From the NCBI RefSeq assembly GCF_003318235.1, contig NZ_QOCG01000030.1:537389-601388 (forward strand): 64,000 bases of DNA, in the 5' to 3' direction. Both the position numbers and the translations under genes were made by a program. The notes below the pieces were generated by a model. It was not told where the DNA came from. It searched no databases and worked only from the letters and a program-made list of their open reading frames with translations. Below are positions 1 through 7,809 of this stretch, piece by piece. How positions within the stretch are numbered: position 1 is the first letter of the stretch; the number at the start of each line of letters is the position of its first letter. The DNA is from Loktanella sp. D2R18. GTDB taxonomy: Bacteria; Pseudomonadota; Alphaproteobacteria; Rhodobacterales; Rhodobacteraceae.

Positions 1-657
1 CAACTTTTGCCTGCCTTTGCGCTTGCGATGGTCGCCGTTGGCCTGTCTTCACCCGCGGCGATGAGCCAGGTTCCCCTAACCGTCGGGACAAGCCTTGTTC
101 TTTCAACCGCTATGGGCACGGTTGCAGCACTTTATGCTGCAATCGCCGCAATCACCGCGTTCAATTCAATGCTGCATTTTGGCACCGCCAAAGAAAGCGG
201 ACCAACATTGATGGTTGTCGTACCGTTGTTGACTGTGCTTGGCATTATGATGCTGCGCCAAAATCACGGGCTGCACACAACATTTGACGTGCATATCGCG
301 AACGCCGAAACGCTGGTACTGCTGACAAAAATCCTCGCCGTGCAATTTGCCTTTGCATTGATGGGGCTGATTGTTATGCGCCGCCAGGGTTACGCTGACG
401 CGTTCTTGCGTGGAGAAGGCAATTCACCGGGCTCTTACGCGCTGGTCTGTCCCGGCGTTGCGCTCTCTGTGATGATGCATTTTTGGATCAACAAGGGGCT
501 TGTCGCTACTGGTTTGATCGTAAAGTTTGGCGCAGCTTTCTGGGTACTTAGTGCGGCAGCACTGATGTTCCAATTCGCGATGGTCGGACTGGTACTATAC
601 CTAAACCGTCGGCACTTTGGCCGGGCCGAAAGCCGGCCAATGGTTCCGGCTGAATAA
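1..657 (+). CDS. Multi-spanning membrane protein, C-terminal part (cut by window start)
   Basis: The frame is open at base 1, so the true start lies outside the window and only about 218 C-terminal residues are seen. Roughly six hydrophobic segments alternate with short polar loops, and the protein ends in a basic tail (LNRRHFGRAESRP), as expected for an inner-membrane protein. Histidines sit at several loop edges (MLHFG, NHGLH, MMHFW). The pattern is reminiscent of TDT/SLAC1-like channels and of the membrane family annotated as TsoY, but no motif decides this, so the family name is only a guess. A strong hairpin follows 10 nt after the stop, ahead of cobO. Confidence 0.6.
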   Translation, partial: QLLPAFALAMVAVGLSSPAAMSQVPLTVGTSLVLSTAMGTVAALYAAIAAITAFNSMLHFGTAKESGPTLMVVVPLLTVLGIMMLRQNHGLHTTFDVHIANAETLVLLTKILAVQFAFALMGLIVMRRQGYADAFLRGEGNSPGSYALVCPGVALSVMMHFWINKGLVATGLIVKFGAAFWVLSAAALMFQFAMVGLVLYLNRRHFGRAESRPMVPAE

Positions 658-667
658 AATCGAAACC

Positions 668-690
668 GGGCGGTACGCTCTGTACCGCCC
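668..690 (+). terminator. Strong hairpin without U-run, between membrane gene and cobO
   Basis: GGGCGGTAC (668-676) is perfectly complementary to GTACCGCCC (682-690), with a five-base loop GCTCT. No run of T follows on either strand, so this is not a textbook intrinsic terminator. It may end or stabilise the upstream transcript, or attenuate read-through into cobO. Confidence 0.5.
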
Positions 691-731
691 GTCGTCATCC
701 GGGTACTGTCTTTTCAAAAGAGGAGCCCGCA

Positions 732-1340
732 ATGACCGAAGACACCGACCGCCACGCGATGAAAATGGCCAAGAAAAAAGTCGCCCGCGACAAAATCATG
801 GCCACAAAGACCGACCAAAAGGGTTTGGTCATCGTGCACACGGGCAAGGGTAAAGGCAAATCTTCTGCCGCGTTTGGCATGATTTTCCGCTGCATCGCAC
901 ATGATATGAAATGCGCGGTCGTGCAGTTCATCAAGGGCGGGATGTCCACCGGCGAACGCGATTTGATCCTCGCAAAATTCACCGAAACCTGCGCGTTCCA
1001 CACGATGGGCGAAGGGTTTACTTGGGAAACCCAAGATAAATCACGCGATACCGAAATGGCGCAGGCTGCTTGGGCCAAGGCCAAAGAGCTAATCTTGGAC
1101 GAAACCAATCACATGGTGCTCTTGGATGAAATCAACATCGCAATCCGCTATGATTATGTCAGCGCCGAAGAGGTTGTATCCTTCCTGCGTGATCACAAGC
1201 CACCAATGACCCACGTCGTGCTGACAGGCCGTAATGCCCACGCAGACCTGATCGAATTGGCGGATTTGGTGACAGAAATGGAACTGGTCAAACACCCGTT
1301 CCGTTCGGGGATTAAGGCGCAAATCGGCGTGGAGTTCTAA
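732..1340 (+). CDS. cobO: Cob(I)yrinic acid a,c-diamide adenosyltransferase
   Basis: CobO/BtuR-family enzyme, 202 residues, which transfers the 5'-deoxyadenosyl group of ATP to cob(I)yrinic acid a,c-diamide or related cob(I)alamins in the cytoplasm. The family's unusual P-loop is visible as HTGKGKGKSS at residues 36-45, followed by the conserved LLDEINIAIRY stretch around 130-140 (D132, E133) and VLTGRNA near 163. The first 25 residues are a charged N-terminal extension typical of CobO. A good Shine-Dalgarno (AGAGGAG) lies 7 nt upstream of the ATG. bluB, another cobalamin gene, lies 1.5 kb downstream on the same strand, so a loose B12 neighbourhood is likely. I saw no cobalamin riboswitch in the short leader. 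Confidence 0.95.
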   Translation: MTEDTDRHAMKMAKKKVARDKIMATKTDQKGLVIVHTGKGKGKSSAAFGMIFRCIAHDMKCAVVQFIKGGMSTGERDLILAKFTETCAFHTMGEGFTWETQDKSRDTEMAQAAWAKAKELILDETNHMVLLDEINIAIRYDYVSAEEVVSFLRDHKPPMTHVVLTGRNAHADLIELADLVTEMELVKHPFRSGIKAQIGVEF

Positions 1341-1380
1341 ACCAAACGGCCATCAGCGTCGCGCTGCACATAAAATTGAC

Positions 1381-1408
1381 TTGATCCAAAGGGTTTAGCG
1401 CTTATGTA
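1381..1408 (+). promoter_or_regulatory. Possible promoter giving a nearly leaderless YrbL-like transcript
   Basis: TTGATC (1381-1386) and TATGTA (1403-1408) are separated by 16 bp, a plausible sigma-70 type pair. Transcription would begin close to 1415, two or so bases before the ATG at 1417, and no Shine-Dalgarno is present. The mRNA may therefore be leaderless. This is an inference from motif match only. Confidence 0.3.
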
Positions 1409-1416
1409 ACGGTAGT

Positions 1417-2085
1417 ATGACAAGCGCGCTGAACCTTTCACCAACAAACCTCGTCGCGAGCGGCGTGCAGCGTGCTGTCTATTTTCATCCAACCGATCGG
1501 ACCAAACTGATCAAAGTGCTAAAACCAAGTACAAAGATGCCGCGTCGCAATAATTTCAACGGCATGGTCGATCGTTGGTTTCCAAGCACACGGCTGCGCC
1601 AAATTCGAAAAGAATACAGCGAATATTTACGGATCATGCTCGGCCACCCAGAGCCTGACTTTCGCGCCCCGATGTCGCATATGTTTGGGTTTGTCAGCAC
1701 AAATGTCGGTCTCGGTTGCCTGACTGAAAGCGTGCTGAACGCGGACGGCACGCTTGGCCAAACCCTTGGCGCAAAAGCGAAAACAAAATCGCTTACGGAT
1801 CACGACATTGATTTGCTGAACGATACAATCGCCCGCATCTTTGCCAATGACATTCGCGCCAGCGATATGAACCCAAATAATTTTGTCTTTGGCCACCGCG
1901 ATAACGGCGACGGGCCGGGACAAGAAGAATGTGTTCTTGTTGACGGTTTCGGCGATATCCACGCCATTCCGGTCCGCTCAATGGCGAAATGGTCAAATCG
2001 GATCGGCCTAAACGATAGTTGCGAACGGCTTGCCCGTAATACCAAACTGACTTGGCATAAAAATACGTTGCGGTTCTCGCGTTGA
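1417..2085 (+). CDS. YrbL-family protein (PhoP-network-like, kinase-like fold)
   Basis: A 222-residue cytoplasmic protein resembling the YrbL family, named after a PhoP-regulated enterobacterial gene of unknown biochemical role. The family looks like a reduced protein-kinase fold. Here I see a lysine-bearing strand LIKVLKP (31-37), a catalytic-loop-like ASDMNPNNFVFG (148-159) and a DFG-like DGFGD (176-180), the order expected for such a fold. No Shine-Dalgarno precedes the ATG, and a promoter-like pair lies just upstream. The next gene begins 50 nt downstream. Function is unknown; assignment to YrbL is from overall pattern and the SDMNPNNF motif. Confidence 0.7.
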   Translation: MTSALNLSPTNLVASGVQRAVYFHPTDRTKLIKVLKPSTKMPRRNNFNGMVDRWFPSTRLRQIRKEYSEYLRIMLGHPEPDFRAPMSHMFGFVSTNVGLGCLTESVLNADGTLGQTLGAKAKTKSLTDHDIDLLNDTIARIFANDIRASDMNPNNFVFGHRDNGDGPGQEECVLVDGFGDIHAIPVRSMAKWSNRIGLNDSCERLARNTKLTWHKNTLRFSR

Positions 2086-2135
2086 GGATCACCTTGCGCT
2101 AGGTTGCGGCAACTGATCCAAAGAGGCCCATCAAA

Positions 2136-2480
2136 ATGCCAATCCACCGCGTGCTAACTGAATTCGGTATGGGCACGAGCCTGCGCCGACAAGACTATAC
2201 CCAAGCGGCACGACGCGGTATGCAAGATGCGCTTTGGCACAACTCAATCAACATGGCTGAACTGTTTGGCTTTCCCAAAGAAGCGATGTTGATCGACGTC
2301 CAAATCGCCGTGCAGCATCCAGACCGGGTAGATACGGATGCGTTGTTAGATATATTTCCTTATGGACAACCGACCATCAAGGCCGTCAAAGGCGGACTTG
2401 ATATTCCGCGTCCAGATGGCAAACCAACTGTGATCGCAAATGTCGCGATTAACGTCAGCTTTGATATGGTGCCGGCATGA
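2136..2480 (+). CDS. Lin0512 family protein, first copy
   Basis: A 114-residue protein of the Lin0512 family, small cyclic-hydrolase-like proteins without an established reaction. Features shared with the next gene are the opening EFGMGTSL, the acidic/polar helix with DAL, the strand IDVQIAVQHPDRVD, and the glycine-rich VKGGLDIPRPDG. It has no signal peptide or membrane segment. It overlaps the second copy by 4 nt (ATGA), so the pair is translationally coupled. The two proteins align along their whole length but clearly differ, which suggests subunits of one heteromeric assembly rather than a fresh duplication. Lin0512 identity is recalled from the sequence pattern. Confidence 0.75.
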   Translation: MPIHRVLTEFGMGTSLRRQDYTQAARRGMQDALWHNSINMAELFGFPKEAMLIDVQIAVQHPDRVDTDALLDIFPYGQPTIKAVKGGLDIPRPDGKPTVIANVAINVSFDMVPA

Positions 2481-2839
2481 CAGATCAACGTGTGATTATC
2501 GAAATGGGTATGGGCAACGACCTGCACGGGATGGATTATCAAAAGGCGGCGGCGCGCGCGATCGAAGACGCGATCCGCCATTCTACATTGCCGATCTTTC
2601 AAAGCATTGGTCTGGAAACGGACGCAATGCGGGTGCAAGTCACCGTCGGCGTACAAGACCCTGACAAGATCGACGCGGCTGCACTGACATCAAAGCTCCC
2701 GCGTGGGCGCGCGACTGTCACAGCGGTCCTTGGCGGCATGAATGTCCCTAATCCTGAAACCGGCGATACAGCCGTCGTCGCGACCGCCGCCGTCGAAGCA
2801 TTTCTGCCTAGCCAAGCCAGCAAATGGGTGCAGGGCTGA
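2477..2839 (+). CDS. Lin0512 family protein, second copy
   Basis: The 120-residue partner of the preceding gene: EMGMGNDLHG at the N-terminus, VQVTVGVQDPDKID in the middle and VLGGMNVPNPETG near the end match the first copy position by position. The start ATG overlaps the stop of the first copy, and its own stop (TGA 2837-2839) shares one base with the bluB start. This chain of overlaps argues that both Lin0512 proteins are made together with BluB. Cytoplasmic; reaction unknown. A role tied to cobalamin or flavin chemistry is only suggested by position. Confidence 0.75.
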   Translation: MTDQRVIIEMGMGNDLHGMDYQKAAARAIEDAIRHSTLPIFQSIGLETDAMRVQVTVGVQDPDKIDAAALTSKLPRGRATVTAVLGGMNVPNPETGDTAVVATAAVEAFLPSQASKWVQG

Positions 2840-3462
2840 TGCAGCTGACCCAAGCCCACCGCGATGCGCTTCATGATGTGCTGTTGTGGCGGCGCGACGT
2901 CCGGCATTTCAGCACCGACCCAGTCCCTGATGATGTGCTGGCCCGGCTTCGCACAGCGATGGATTTGGCCCCGTCTGTGGGGAATGCCCGTCCGTGGCGC
3001 GTGTTACAGGTGAAGACACCTGCGCTTCGTGACCAGATCATCGCTAATTTTGAAGCTGAAAACGAAAAAGCGGGTGCGATCTATGATGAAAACACGCGCG
3101 AAACATATGCCAGCCTAAAACTCGCGGGTTTGCGCGACGCGCCCGTGCACCTGGCCGTGTTTACCGAAAACCAACCTGATGAAGGGCGCGGGTTGGGACG
3201 TCAAACCATGCCTGAAATGCTGTGCTATTCCAGCGTCACTGCGATCTACACGCTGTGGCTGGCCGCACGGGCCGAAAACCTTGGGCTTGGCTGGGTATCG
3301 ATCCTTGACCCTGTGGCAGTTGCGGAGACGTTGGGCGCGCCTGATCACTGGCAATTGACCGGATATTTATGCCTTGGTAAAGCCACCTTAGATACCGACA
3401 CCCCCTTGCTACATGACAATGACTGGCAAAAAAATACGCCGACAAATTGGCAAGAAGTATAG
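2839..3462 (+). CDS. bluB: 5,6-dimethylbenzimidazole synthase
   Basis: BluB breaks down reduced FMN with oxygen to make 5,6-dimethylbenzimidazole, the lower ligand of vitamin B12. The 207-residue protein has the nitroreductase-like family signature: RRDVRHF (18-24), APSVGNARPWR (44-54) for flavin contact, and AARAENLGLGWVSILDP in the C-terminal half. An upstream in-frame ATG at 2824 exists, but the ATG at 2839 forms a TGATG junction with the preceding gene and matches the usual N-terminus. Together with cobO this indicates cobalamin synthesis or remodelling in this organism. Close relatives in the nitroreductase superfamily do other reductions, but the RRDVRHF and PSVGNARPW motifs favour BluB. 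Confidence 0.93.
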   Translation: MQLTQAHRDALHDVLLWRRDVRHFSTDPVPDDVLARLRTAMDLAPSVGNARPWRVLQVKTPALRDQIIANFEAENEKAGAIYDENTRETYASLKLAGLRDAPVHLAVFTENQPDEGRGLGRQTMPEMLCYSSVTAIYTLWLAARAENLGLGWVSILDPVAVAETLGAPDHWQLTGYLCLGKATLDTDTPLLHDNDWQKNTPTNWQEV

Positions 3463-3551
3463 CCACTCCCGCAATTCAAAACCTGTTGCGCTAGCAATCA
3501 AAGCTAGCCTCGCTTAGACACGGGTCAACTTTGGCTCAGAAAGTATATGAT

Positions 3552-3947
3552 ATGGCACAGCGCGGCGCAGGTGGATCAGACGGTGGAACCGGCAGCTTCT
3601 TGATCGGTGTGATTATGATCATCGGGGGCGGCTATCTGTTGCTTAGCGGTATCGTGGTACGGCCCAATTTCGGCTTTGGCTCACGTGTATTTGGCATTGG
3701 CGGCGTACCAATCACGTCGGGAATGGTTTTTATCCCTTTTATGTTTGGCATCGGTATGGTGTTTTATAACGCTAAAAACTGGATCGGCTGGATCCTTGCA
3801 GGTGGATCGATGATTGCGCTCATCTTTGGCGTCATCGCAAATATGACACTGCAGCTCGAACGCATGAGTGCCTTTGATCTGATCGTCATTCTCGTACTGC
3901 TTGTCGGCGGGATCGGGTTGTTTTTGCGGTCGCTAAGGGCGGGTTAA
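3552..3947 (+). CDS. Small four-helix membrane protein, unknown
   Basis: A 131-residue protein with a glycine-rich polar N-terminus (RGAGGSDGGTG) followed by four predicted membrane helices (around FLIGVIMIIGGGYLLL, MVFIPFMFGIGMVF, WIGWILAGGSMIALIFGVI and DLIVILVLLVGGIGLFL). No family is recognised. The ATG at 3552 is preferred; a TTG at 3531 would add seven residues. Its stop overlaps the stop of the convergent neighbour by 4 nt. It is separated from bluB by about 90 nt, where a GCTAGC sequence occurs twice 13 nt apart. Confidence 0.6.
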   Translation: MAQRGAGGSDGGTGSFLIGVIMIIGGGYLLLSGIVVRPNFGFGSRVFGIGGVPITSGMVFIPFMFGIGMVFYNAKNWIGWILAGGSMIALIFGVIANMTLQLERMSAFDLIVILVLLVGGIGLFLRSLRAG

Positions 3948-4840
3948 CGCCGCCCGGGTGGCATCCGGTCTTTCCACAGGTTCTGTGCCGCGGCACGGTC
4001 ATCGTCGCTATGAACGACCTCTTCTATGTGTTGCGCATCGCGCTTTTCCATATAGGCTAAAACGCCCGCAGCCGCCTGCCAGCTGATGGTCCACAGCGAC
4101 AGGGCGTAAACGGCAACAAAGAAAATGATCAGCTCCCAGCCGATATCGACCCCCGAAAGGTTATCGCTTTCATAAGCGGCGGCAAAATCATCAACAGCCG
4201 AGCCACCATATTGGACCCAAACTATTGCCAATGCGACAATTGCAAGCGGCCCCACGATCATCGCAAGCATATTTGTCATCCAAAGCGAGCGCCACCGTGT
4301 CCCGAAATCATAAAACGGCGTATGCGGTTGATTATTGCCATCACGCCCGATGGCCGCCCCCGCCATTGGCACCAACATACCGGCCCGTATGAAACCGACA
4401 ATGACGAACGTCCCACCTGATACATACAGCTCCGTTGCGCCCGTCAGTGAAGTTTCCAGCTGCGCCATCGAAAACCCACTGCCCGTTACGACCACACCGA
4501 CGACAATCGCAATACCGATAATCAACACCAGTATGAATGCCTCGACTAATCCGTAGATCAAGGAGTACATGAACATACGCCCATACCCGTAGCTCGATTG
4601 TTCGCCTCGGGCCTGAAACCCTAACCGTGACGCAACGATAATGGGGAAACTGGATGAAATCGCAAAGCTAGCGGCCGCGACACACAGGATCGCCAAAAGC
4701 GGCGAAACCGCCGCTGCAATTGTCAACACAAATAGTCCGACAATGCCGAAAAACGCCAGCAAAATGAGCAAAAACGGCGCGACCAGACATAAGCGCCACA
4801 AGATCGAAAACGAAAAAAGGAATGAGCGCGCGACCAGCAT
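3944..4840 (-). CDS. Polytopic membrane protein, unknown
   Basis: A 298-residue protein with about six hydrophobic segments (two close together at the N-terminus, then around 95-125, 140-165, 190-215 and 235-265) and a hydrophilic C-terminal tail rich in charged residues (EKRDAQHIEEVVHSDDDR). There is no cleavable signal or catalytic motif, and I cannot assign a family. It is transcribed away from the upstream ggt-like gene, from which a terminator at 4866-4890 separates it, so it probably has its own promoter in the AT-rich stretch just before its start. Confidence 0.65.
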   Translation of the reverse strand: MLVARSFLFSFSILWRLCLVAPFLLILLAFFGIVGLFVLTIAAAVSPLLAILCVAAASFAISSSFPIIVASRLGFQARGEQSSYGYGRMFMYSLIYGLVEAFILVLIIGIAIVVGVVVTGSGFSMAQLETSLTGATELYVSGGTFVIVGFIRAGMLVPMAGAAIGRDGNNQPHTPFYDFGTRWRSLWMTNMLAMIVGPLAIVALAIVWVQYGGSAVDDFAAAYESDNLSGVDIGWELIIFFVAVYALSLWTISWQAAAGVLAYMEKRDAQHIEEVVHSDDDRAAAQNLWKDRMPPGRR

Positions 4841-4865
4841 AATATCACCAAAATTTTATAAATTC

Positions 4866-4890
4866 AAAAAAAAGGCCCCACCAACGAGGC
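4866..4890 (-). terminator. Intrinsic terminator of the gamma-glutamyltransferase gene
   Basis: On the minus strand GCCTC-gttggt-GGGGC forms a short stem (with one G-U pair), followed by eight T residues (complement of A-run 4866-4873). It lies 60 nt past the stop of the GGT-family gene and just before the start of the next minus-strand gene. Confidence 0.65.
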
Positions 4891-4949
4891 AGGATATTTA
4901 CAAATAAAGTAATAACGATGTACGGCCAATTCAACCCAATGACGTCGGC

Positions 4950-6524
4950 TTAGTACCCCAATGCACAGCCATCTTTACGCGGATCACTGCCCGCCTCTAG
5001 CACACCATCGTCATGGATCATGATCGCTTGCGAGCCACCAATCGCGGTTTCAGGTGTTTGTACATTGTGCCCCATGTCGCGTAATTCTGCTTTGACAGCG
5101 TCAGTGTATCCGTTTTCAACATTCAGCGCGCCCCCGTCAGCAAAACAACGTGGTGCATCCATCGCCCCTTGCGGGGATAAGCCAAAGTCAGTGACGTTGC
5201 TGACGAATCGCGCATGCCCTGTTGATTGATAGGCACCGCCCATCACACCAAACGGCATATAGGGTTTTCCGTCTTTCTTCAGTAGCCCCGGAATGATCGT
5301 GTGCATGGGGCGCTTGCCCCCGCCCACCTCGTTGGGGTGCCCCTGTTCGAGCGTGAACCCCGCACCGCGGTTTTGAAACAGCACCCCGTATTCATCCGAC
5401 GCAATGCCAGACCCAAAGGAATGGAACACCGAATAGATCAGCGACACGCACATGCGGTCCTTGTCGACCACAGTGATATAGATCGTGTCTTTATGCACAG
5501 ATTCCGTCAGCGGGGCGGCGGCAGGCATCGCCTTAGTCGGATCGATCAATGCGGCAAGCGCTTCCGCTGTTTCTGGTGCCATCATATAATCGGTGCGCGT
5601 GGTATGATCGGGATCCGCAATAAACCGATTGCGCGCGTCATAGGCAAGCTTGGTCGCTTCGGCCTCGATATGCGCGCGCTCTGCCCCCCATGGGTCCATC
5701 TGCGCGATGTCAAAGTGTTTCAGAATGTTGAGCAACAAAATCGCTGTCGCCCCCTGCCCGTTGGGCGGATGTTCGCACAGTTCCAACCCGCCGTAACCCC
5801 CAGAAATCGGGTCGGTGTATTCACAGGCAACATTCGCGAAATCATCCAAGGTATGGGTGCCGCCTAGCGCGTTCAGGCTCTTGACCATATCTTCGGCTAC
5901 CGCACCTTCGTAAAAACCAGCGCGGCCTTCCATAGCGATTTCGCGCAAAACCTTGGCTTGGCCGGGCGCGCGGAAAATCTGTCCGGGCTGTGGCACATCG
6001 CCGTTGAGCAAAAACTGATCGCGCGCGCGCCCTGAGAGGTTTCCGGCCCCAAGCGCCCAATCAAATGCCACGCGTGGTGCAACAGGCACACCGTTCTCGG
6101 CATAATGGATCGCAGGGGCAAGCACGGCTTTGAGGCCCAGCTTTCCGAAATCTTTGGACAGTCGGCAAAATGCGTCCACCGCACCGGGGATGGTCACCGC
6201 GTCGACACTGTATGGCGCAACTACGGGGCCTTTGGCGCGCAAAGCGTCAGCGTCAATCCCGGCTGGCGCACGGCCTGATCCGTTTAACGCAACAACGCGG
6301 TCTTCTCCCGGCGGTGTCAACAGCACGAAACAATCGCCGCCAATCCCTGTCATCTGCGGTTCACAGATTCCCAGTAATACGGCGCCAGCAATCGCAGCAT
6401 CCACCGCATTTCCCCCGGCTTCAAGCATCTGGATCGCGACTTTCGCCGCCAATGGGTGCGATGTCGCAGCCATACCATTGGTCGCATAAACAGCCGACCG
6501 GCCGGGTAAGTGAAAATCGCGCAT
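4950..6524 (-). CDS. ggt: Gamma-glutamyltransferase family protein
   Basis: Ntn-hydrolase of the gamma-glutamyltranspeptidase family, about 524 residues, which would cleave itself into two subunits and transfer or hydrolyse gamma-glutamyl groups (glutathione-like substrates). The expected nucleophile is the threonine of KDTIYITVVDKD (Thr347 from the chosen start), followed by SFGSGIASDEYGVLFQNRGAGF-type sequence in two blocks and the C-terminal FGVMGG. The N-terminal half carries GGNAVDAA and TGIGGDCF as usual. No signal peptide is visible, so this is probably a cytoplasmic member; several such members act on substrates other than glutathione. The ATG at 6524 gives the family's normal N-terminus; an upstream ATG at 6548 adds eight residues. 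Confidence 0.88.
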   Translation of the reverse strand: MRDFHLPGRSAVYATNGMAATSHPLAAKVAIQMLEAGGNAVDAAIAGAVLLGICEPQMTGIGGDCFVLLTPPGEDRVVALNGSGRAPAGIDADALRAKGPVVAPYSVDAVTIPGAVDAFCRLSKDFGKLGLKAVLAPAIHYAENGVPVAPRVAFDWALGAGNLSGRARDQFLLNGDVPQPGQIFRAPGQAKVLREIAMEGRAGFYEGAVAEDMVKSLNALGGTHTLDDFANVACEYTDPISGGYGGLELCEHPPNGQGATAILLLNILKHFDIAQMDPWGAERAHIEAEATKLAYDARNRFIADPDHTTRTDYMMAPETAEALAALIDPTKAMPAAAPLTESVHKDTIYITVVDKDRMCVSLIYSVFHSFGSGIASDEYGVLFQNRGAGFTLEQGHPNEVGGGKRPMHTIIPGLLKKDGKPYMPFGVMGGAYQSTGHARFVSNVTDFGLSPQGAMDAPRCFADGGALNVENGYTDAVKAELRDMGHNVQTPETAIGGSQAIMIHDDGVLEAGSDPRKDGCALGY

Positions 6525-6643
6525 AGTTCCCCCTAGATGTACCCGCATAGGTTACGCAGAATTGCGGCATGTGCAACGGGTCTTGCCCCATAATGCGCAT
6601 CGCGCTAGGTCCGCGTGGAAGCCCGGACAATGGAATATCACTG

Positions 6644-7099
6644 ATGCGCGTTGATTATGATTTACTTGCAAAAACAATTGCCGCTCTGACAGAAGGTGAA
6701 ACAGATCACGTCGCATTGATGGCCACAATCGCCTGCGAAGTTCATCACAGCGACGCCCGTTTTGATTGGACCGGATTTTACCGCGTCACCGCGCCAGAGC
6801 TGCTAAAGATCGGCCCCTACCAAGGTGGCCACGGCTGTTTGACAATTCCCTTTGCGCGCGGCGTATGCGGGGCGGCAGCCCGTAGCGGGCAGACTCAGCT
6901 TGTGCCGGATGTCGACGCATTTGCAGATCATATTGCTTGCGCCAGCAGCACCCGGTCGGAATTGGTTATTCCGGTGTTTGACGGCGCGCAAAACCTCGTC
7001 GCGGTATTCGACATCGACAGCAATCAACCCGATGCTTTCGATACAGAAGACGCGACAGCATTGACTGCGATCATAGAGCAAGCATTCGCCACCAGCTAG
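6644..7099 (+). CDS. msrC: Free methionine-(R)-sulfoxide reductase (GAF domain)
   Basis: A 151-residue single-GAF-domain enzyme that reduces free methionine-R-sulfoxide in the cytoplasm with thioredoxin as electron donor. The three redox cysteines are present as GHGC (Cys65), GVCG (Cys75) and HIAC (Cys99); their spacings of 10 and 24 residues match those recalled for the E. coli enzyme (84, 94, 118). The remaining GAF core (FDWTGFYRV, ELVIPVFD, VAVFDIDS) is intact. The ATG at 6644 fits the family length; in-frame codons upstream to 6569 would add 25 unlikely residues. It is divergent from the ggt-like gene. Confidence 0.92.
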   Translation: MRVDYDLLAKTIAALTEGETDHVALMATIACEVHHSDARFDWTGFYRVTAPELLKIGPYQGGHGCLTIPFARGVCGAAARSGQTQLVPDVDAFADHIACASSTRSELVIPVFDGAQNLVAVFDIDSNQPDAFDTEDATALTAIIEQAFATS

Positions 7100-7159
7100 A
7101 CATTGCCTTTTTCGTGCGCGCGGCTAGCATGACGACCTGACTGCCGCTGAGGGAACCCC

Positions 7160-7717
7160 ATGAAAACGACACCCAAAACGCTGGGCGCTGATCTGCGCGC
7201 ATTACGCAAGGCGCGCGGCATAACTCTCATTGATCTTGCGGCCGCGCTCGACAGATCTGTCGGATGGCTGAGCCAGGTTGAGCGTGACATCTCGGTCCCC
7301 TCAATCGCCGACTTAAACACGATGGCGACGATTCTGGACACTACGCTCGCAAGCTTGGTCCAAACCGATGCTGACCCTGCCGACGATGGGATCATCGTGC
7401 GTGCAAACGCGCGGCGTCCCATGCGCAACGGCACCAAAGGACTGACCGAAGGCCTGCTGTCACCCGACCTTACCGATAGTTTTGAAGTGATCCATTCCCG
7501 CTTTGAACCCGGATCACAGCTAGCGACCCCTTTGCAGCGCGATACCCAAGAGATTGGCTACGTCATCAGCGGGCAGCTGAATATTTGGGTGAATGATGTG
7601 CATTACACATTGTCCGCGGGTGATAGTTTTCGACTGCGCGGTGAAATGTACCGCTGGGAAAACCAAGGCAAGACCCCTTGTGAAATGATCTGGGTGATCT
7701 CGCCTCCGGTTTATTGA
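7160..7717 (+). CDS. XRE-family regulator with C-terminal cupin domain
   Basis: A 185-residue transcription factor: an N-terminal helix-turn-helix of the Cro/C1 type (residues 8-65, with LRKARGITLIDLA and GWLSQVERDISVPSI) and a C-terminal cupin barrel (about 112-183) likely to bind a small ligand. This architecture is common for local regulators of amine, amino-acid and polyamine metabolism. The adjacent downstream gene, 92 nt away on the same strand, is a dimethylglycine/sarcosine dehydrogenase-like flavoenzyme and is the obvious target. The start ATG has GAGG-type Shine-Dalgarno sequence (TGAGGG) 8 nt upstream. Confidence 0.9.
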   Translation: MKTTPKTLGADLRALRKARGITLIDLAAALDRSVGWLSQVERDISVPSIADLNTMATILDTTLASLVQTDADPADDGIIVRANARRPMRNGTKGLTEGLLSPDLTDSFEVIHSRFEPGSQLATPLQRDTQEIGYVISGQLNIWVNDVHYTLSAGDSFRLRGEMYRWENQGKTPCEMIWVISPPVY

Positions 7718-7769
7718 TCTAACAATTTCCAAAACCCGAAACGATTTTGCGTGACCGAATCATCCGTTC

Positions 7770-7794
7770 GTGAAAATATTGAATAAAATTTCAC
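7770..7794 (+). promoter_or_regulatory. Inverted repeat upstream of the flavoprotein gene, possible operator
   Basis: GTGAAA (7770-7775) and TTTCAC (7789-7794) form an inverted repeat with a 13-bp AT-rich spacer, ending 15 nt before the flavoprotein start. It is a candidate site for the XRE-cupin regulator encoded just upstream. The match is short, so this is tentative. Confidence 0.25.
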
Positions 7795-7809
7795 ATCAAG
7801 GTCACCGCA

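Noticed and set aside
617-853. Frame spanning the hairpin and the cobO start
   Set aside because: Runs out of frame through the start of cobO with a very basic composition; no start signal.
3490-3508. Twin GCTAGC sites after bluB as a hairpin terminator
   Set aside because: GCTAGC is self-complementary, so the pairing is trivial, and no U-run follows.
5301-5867. 188-codon plus-strand frame opposite the gamma-glutamyltransferase gene
   Set aside because: Shadow of the GGT coding frame; composition rich in Arg and His, no ribosome site.
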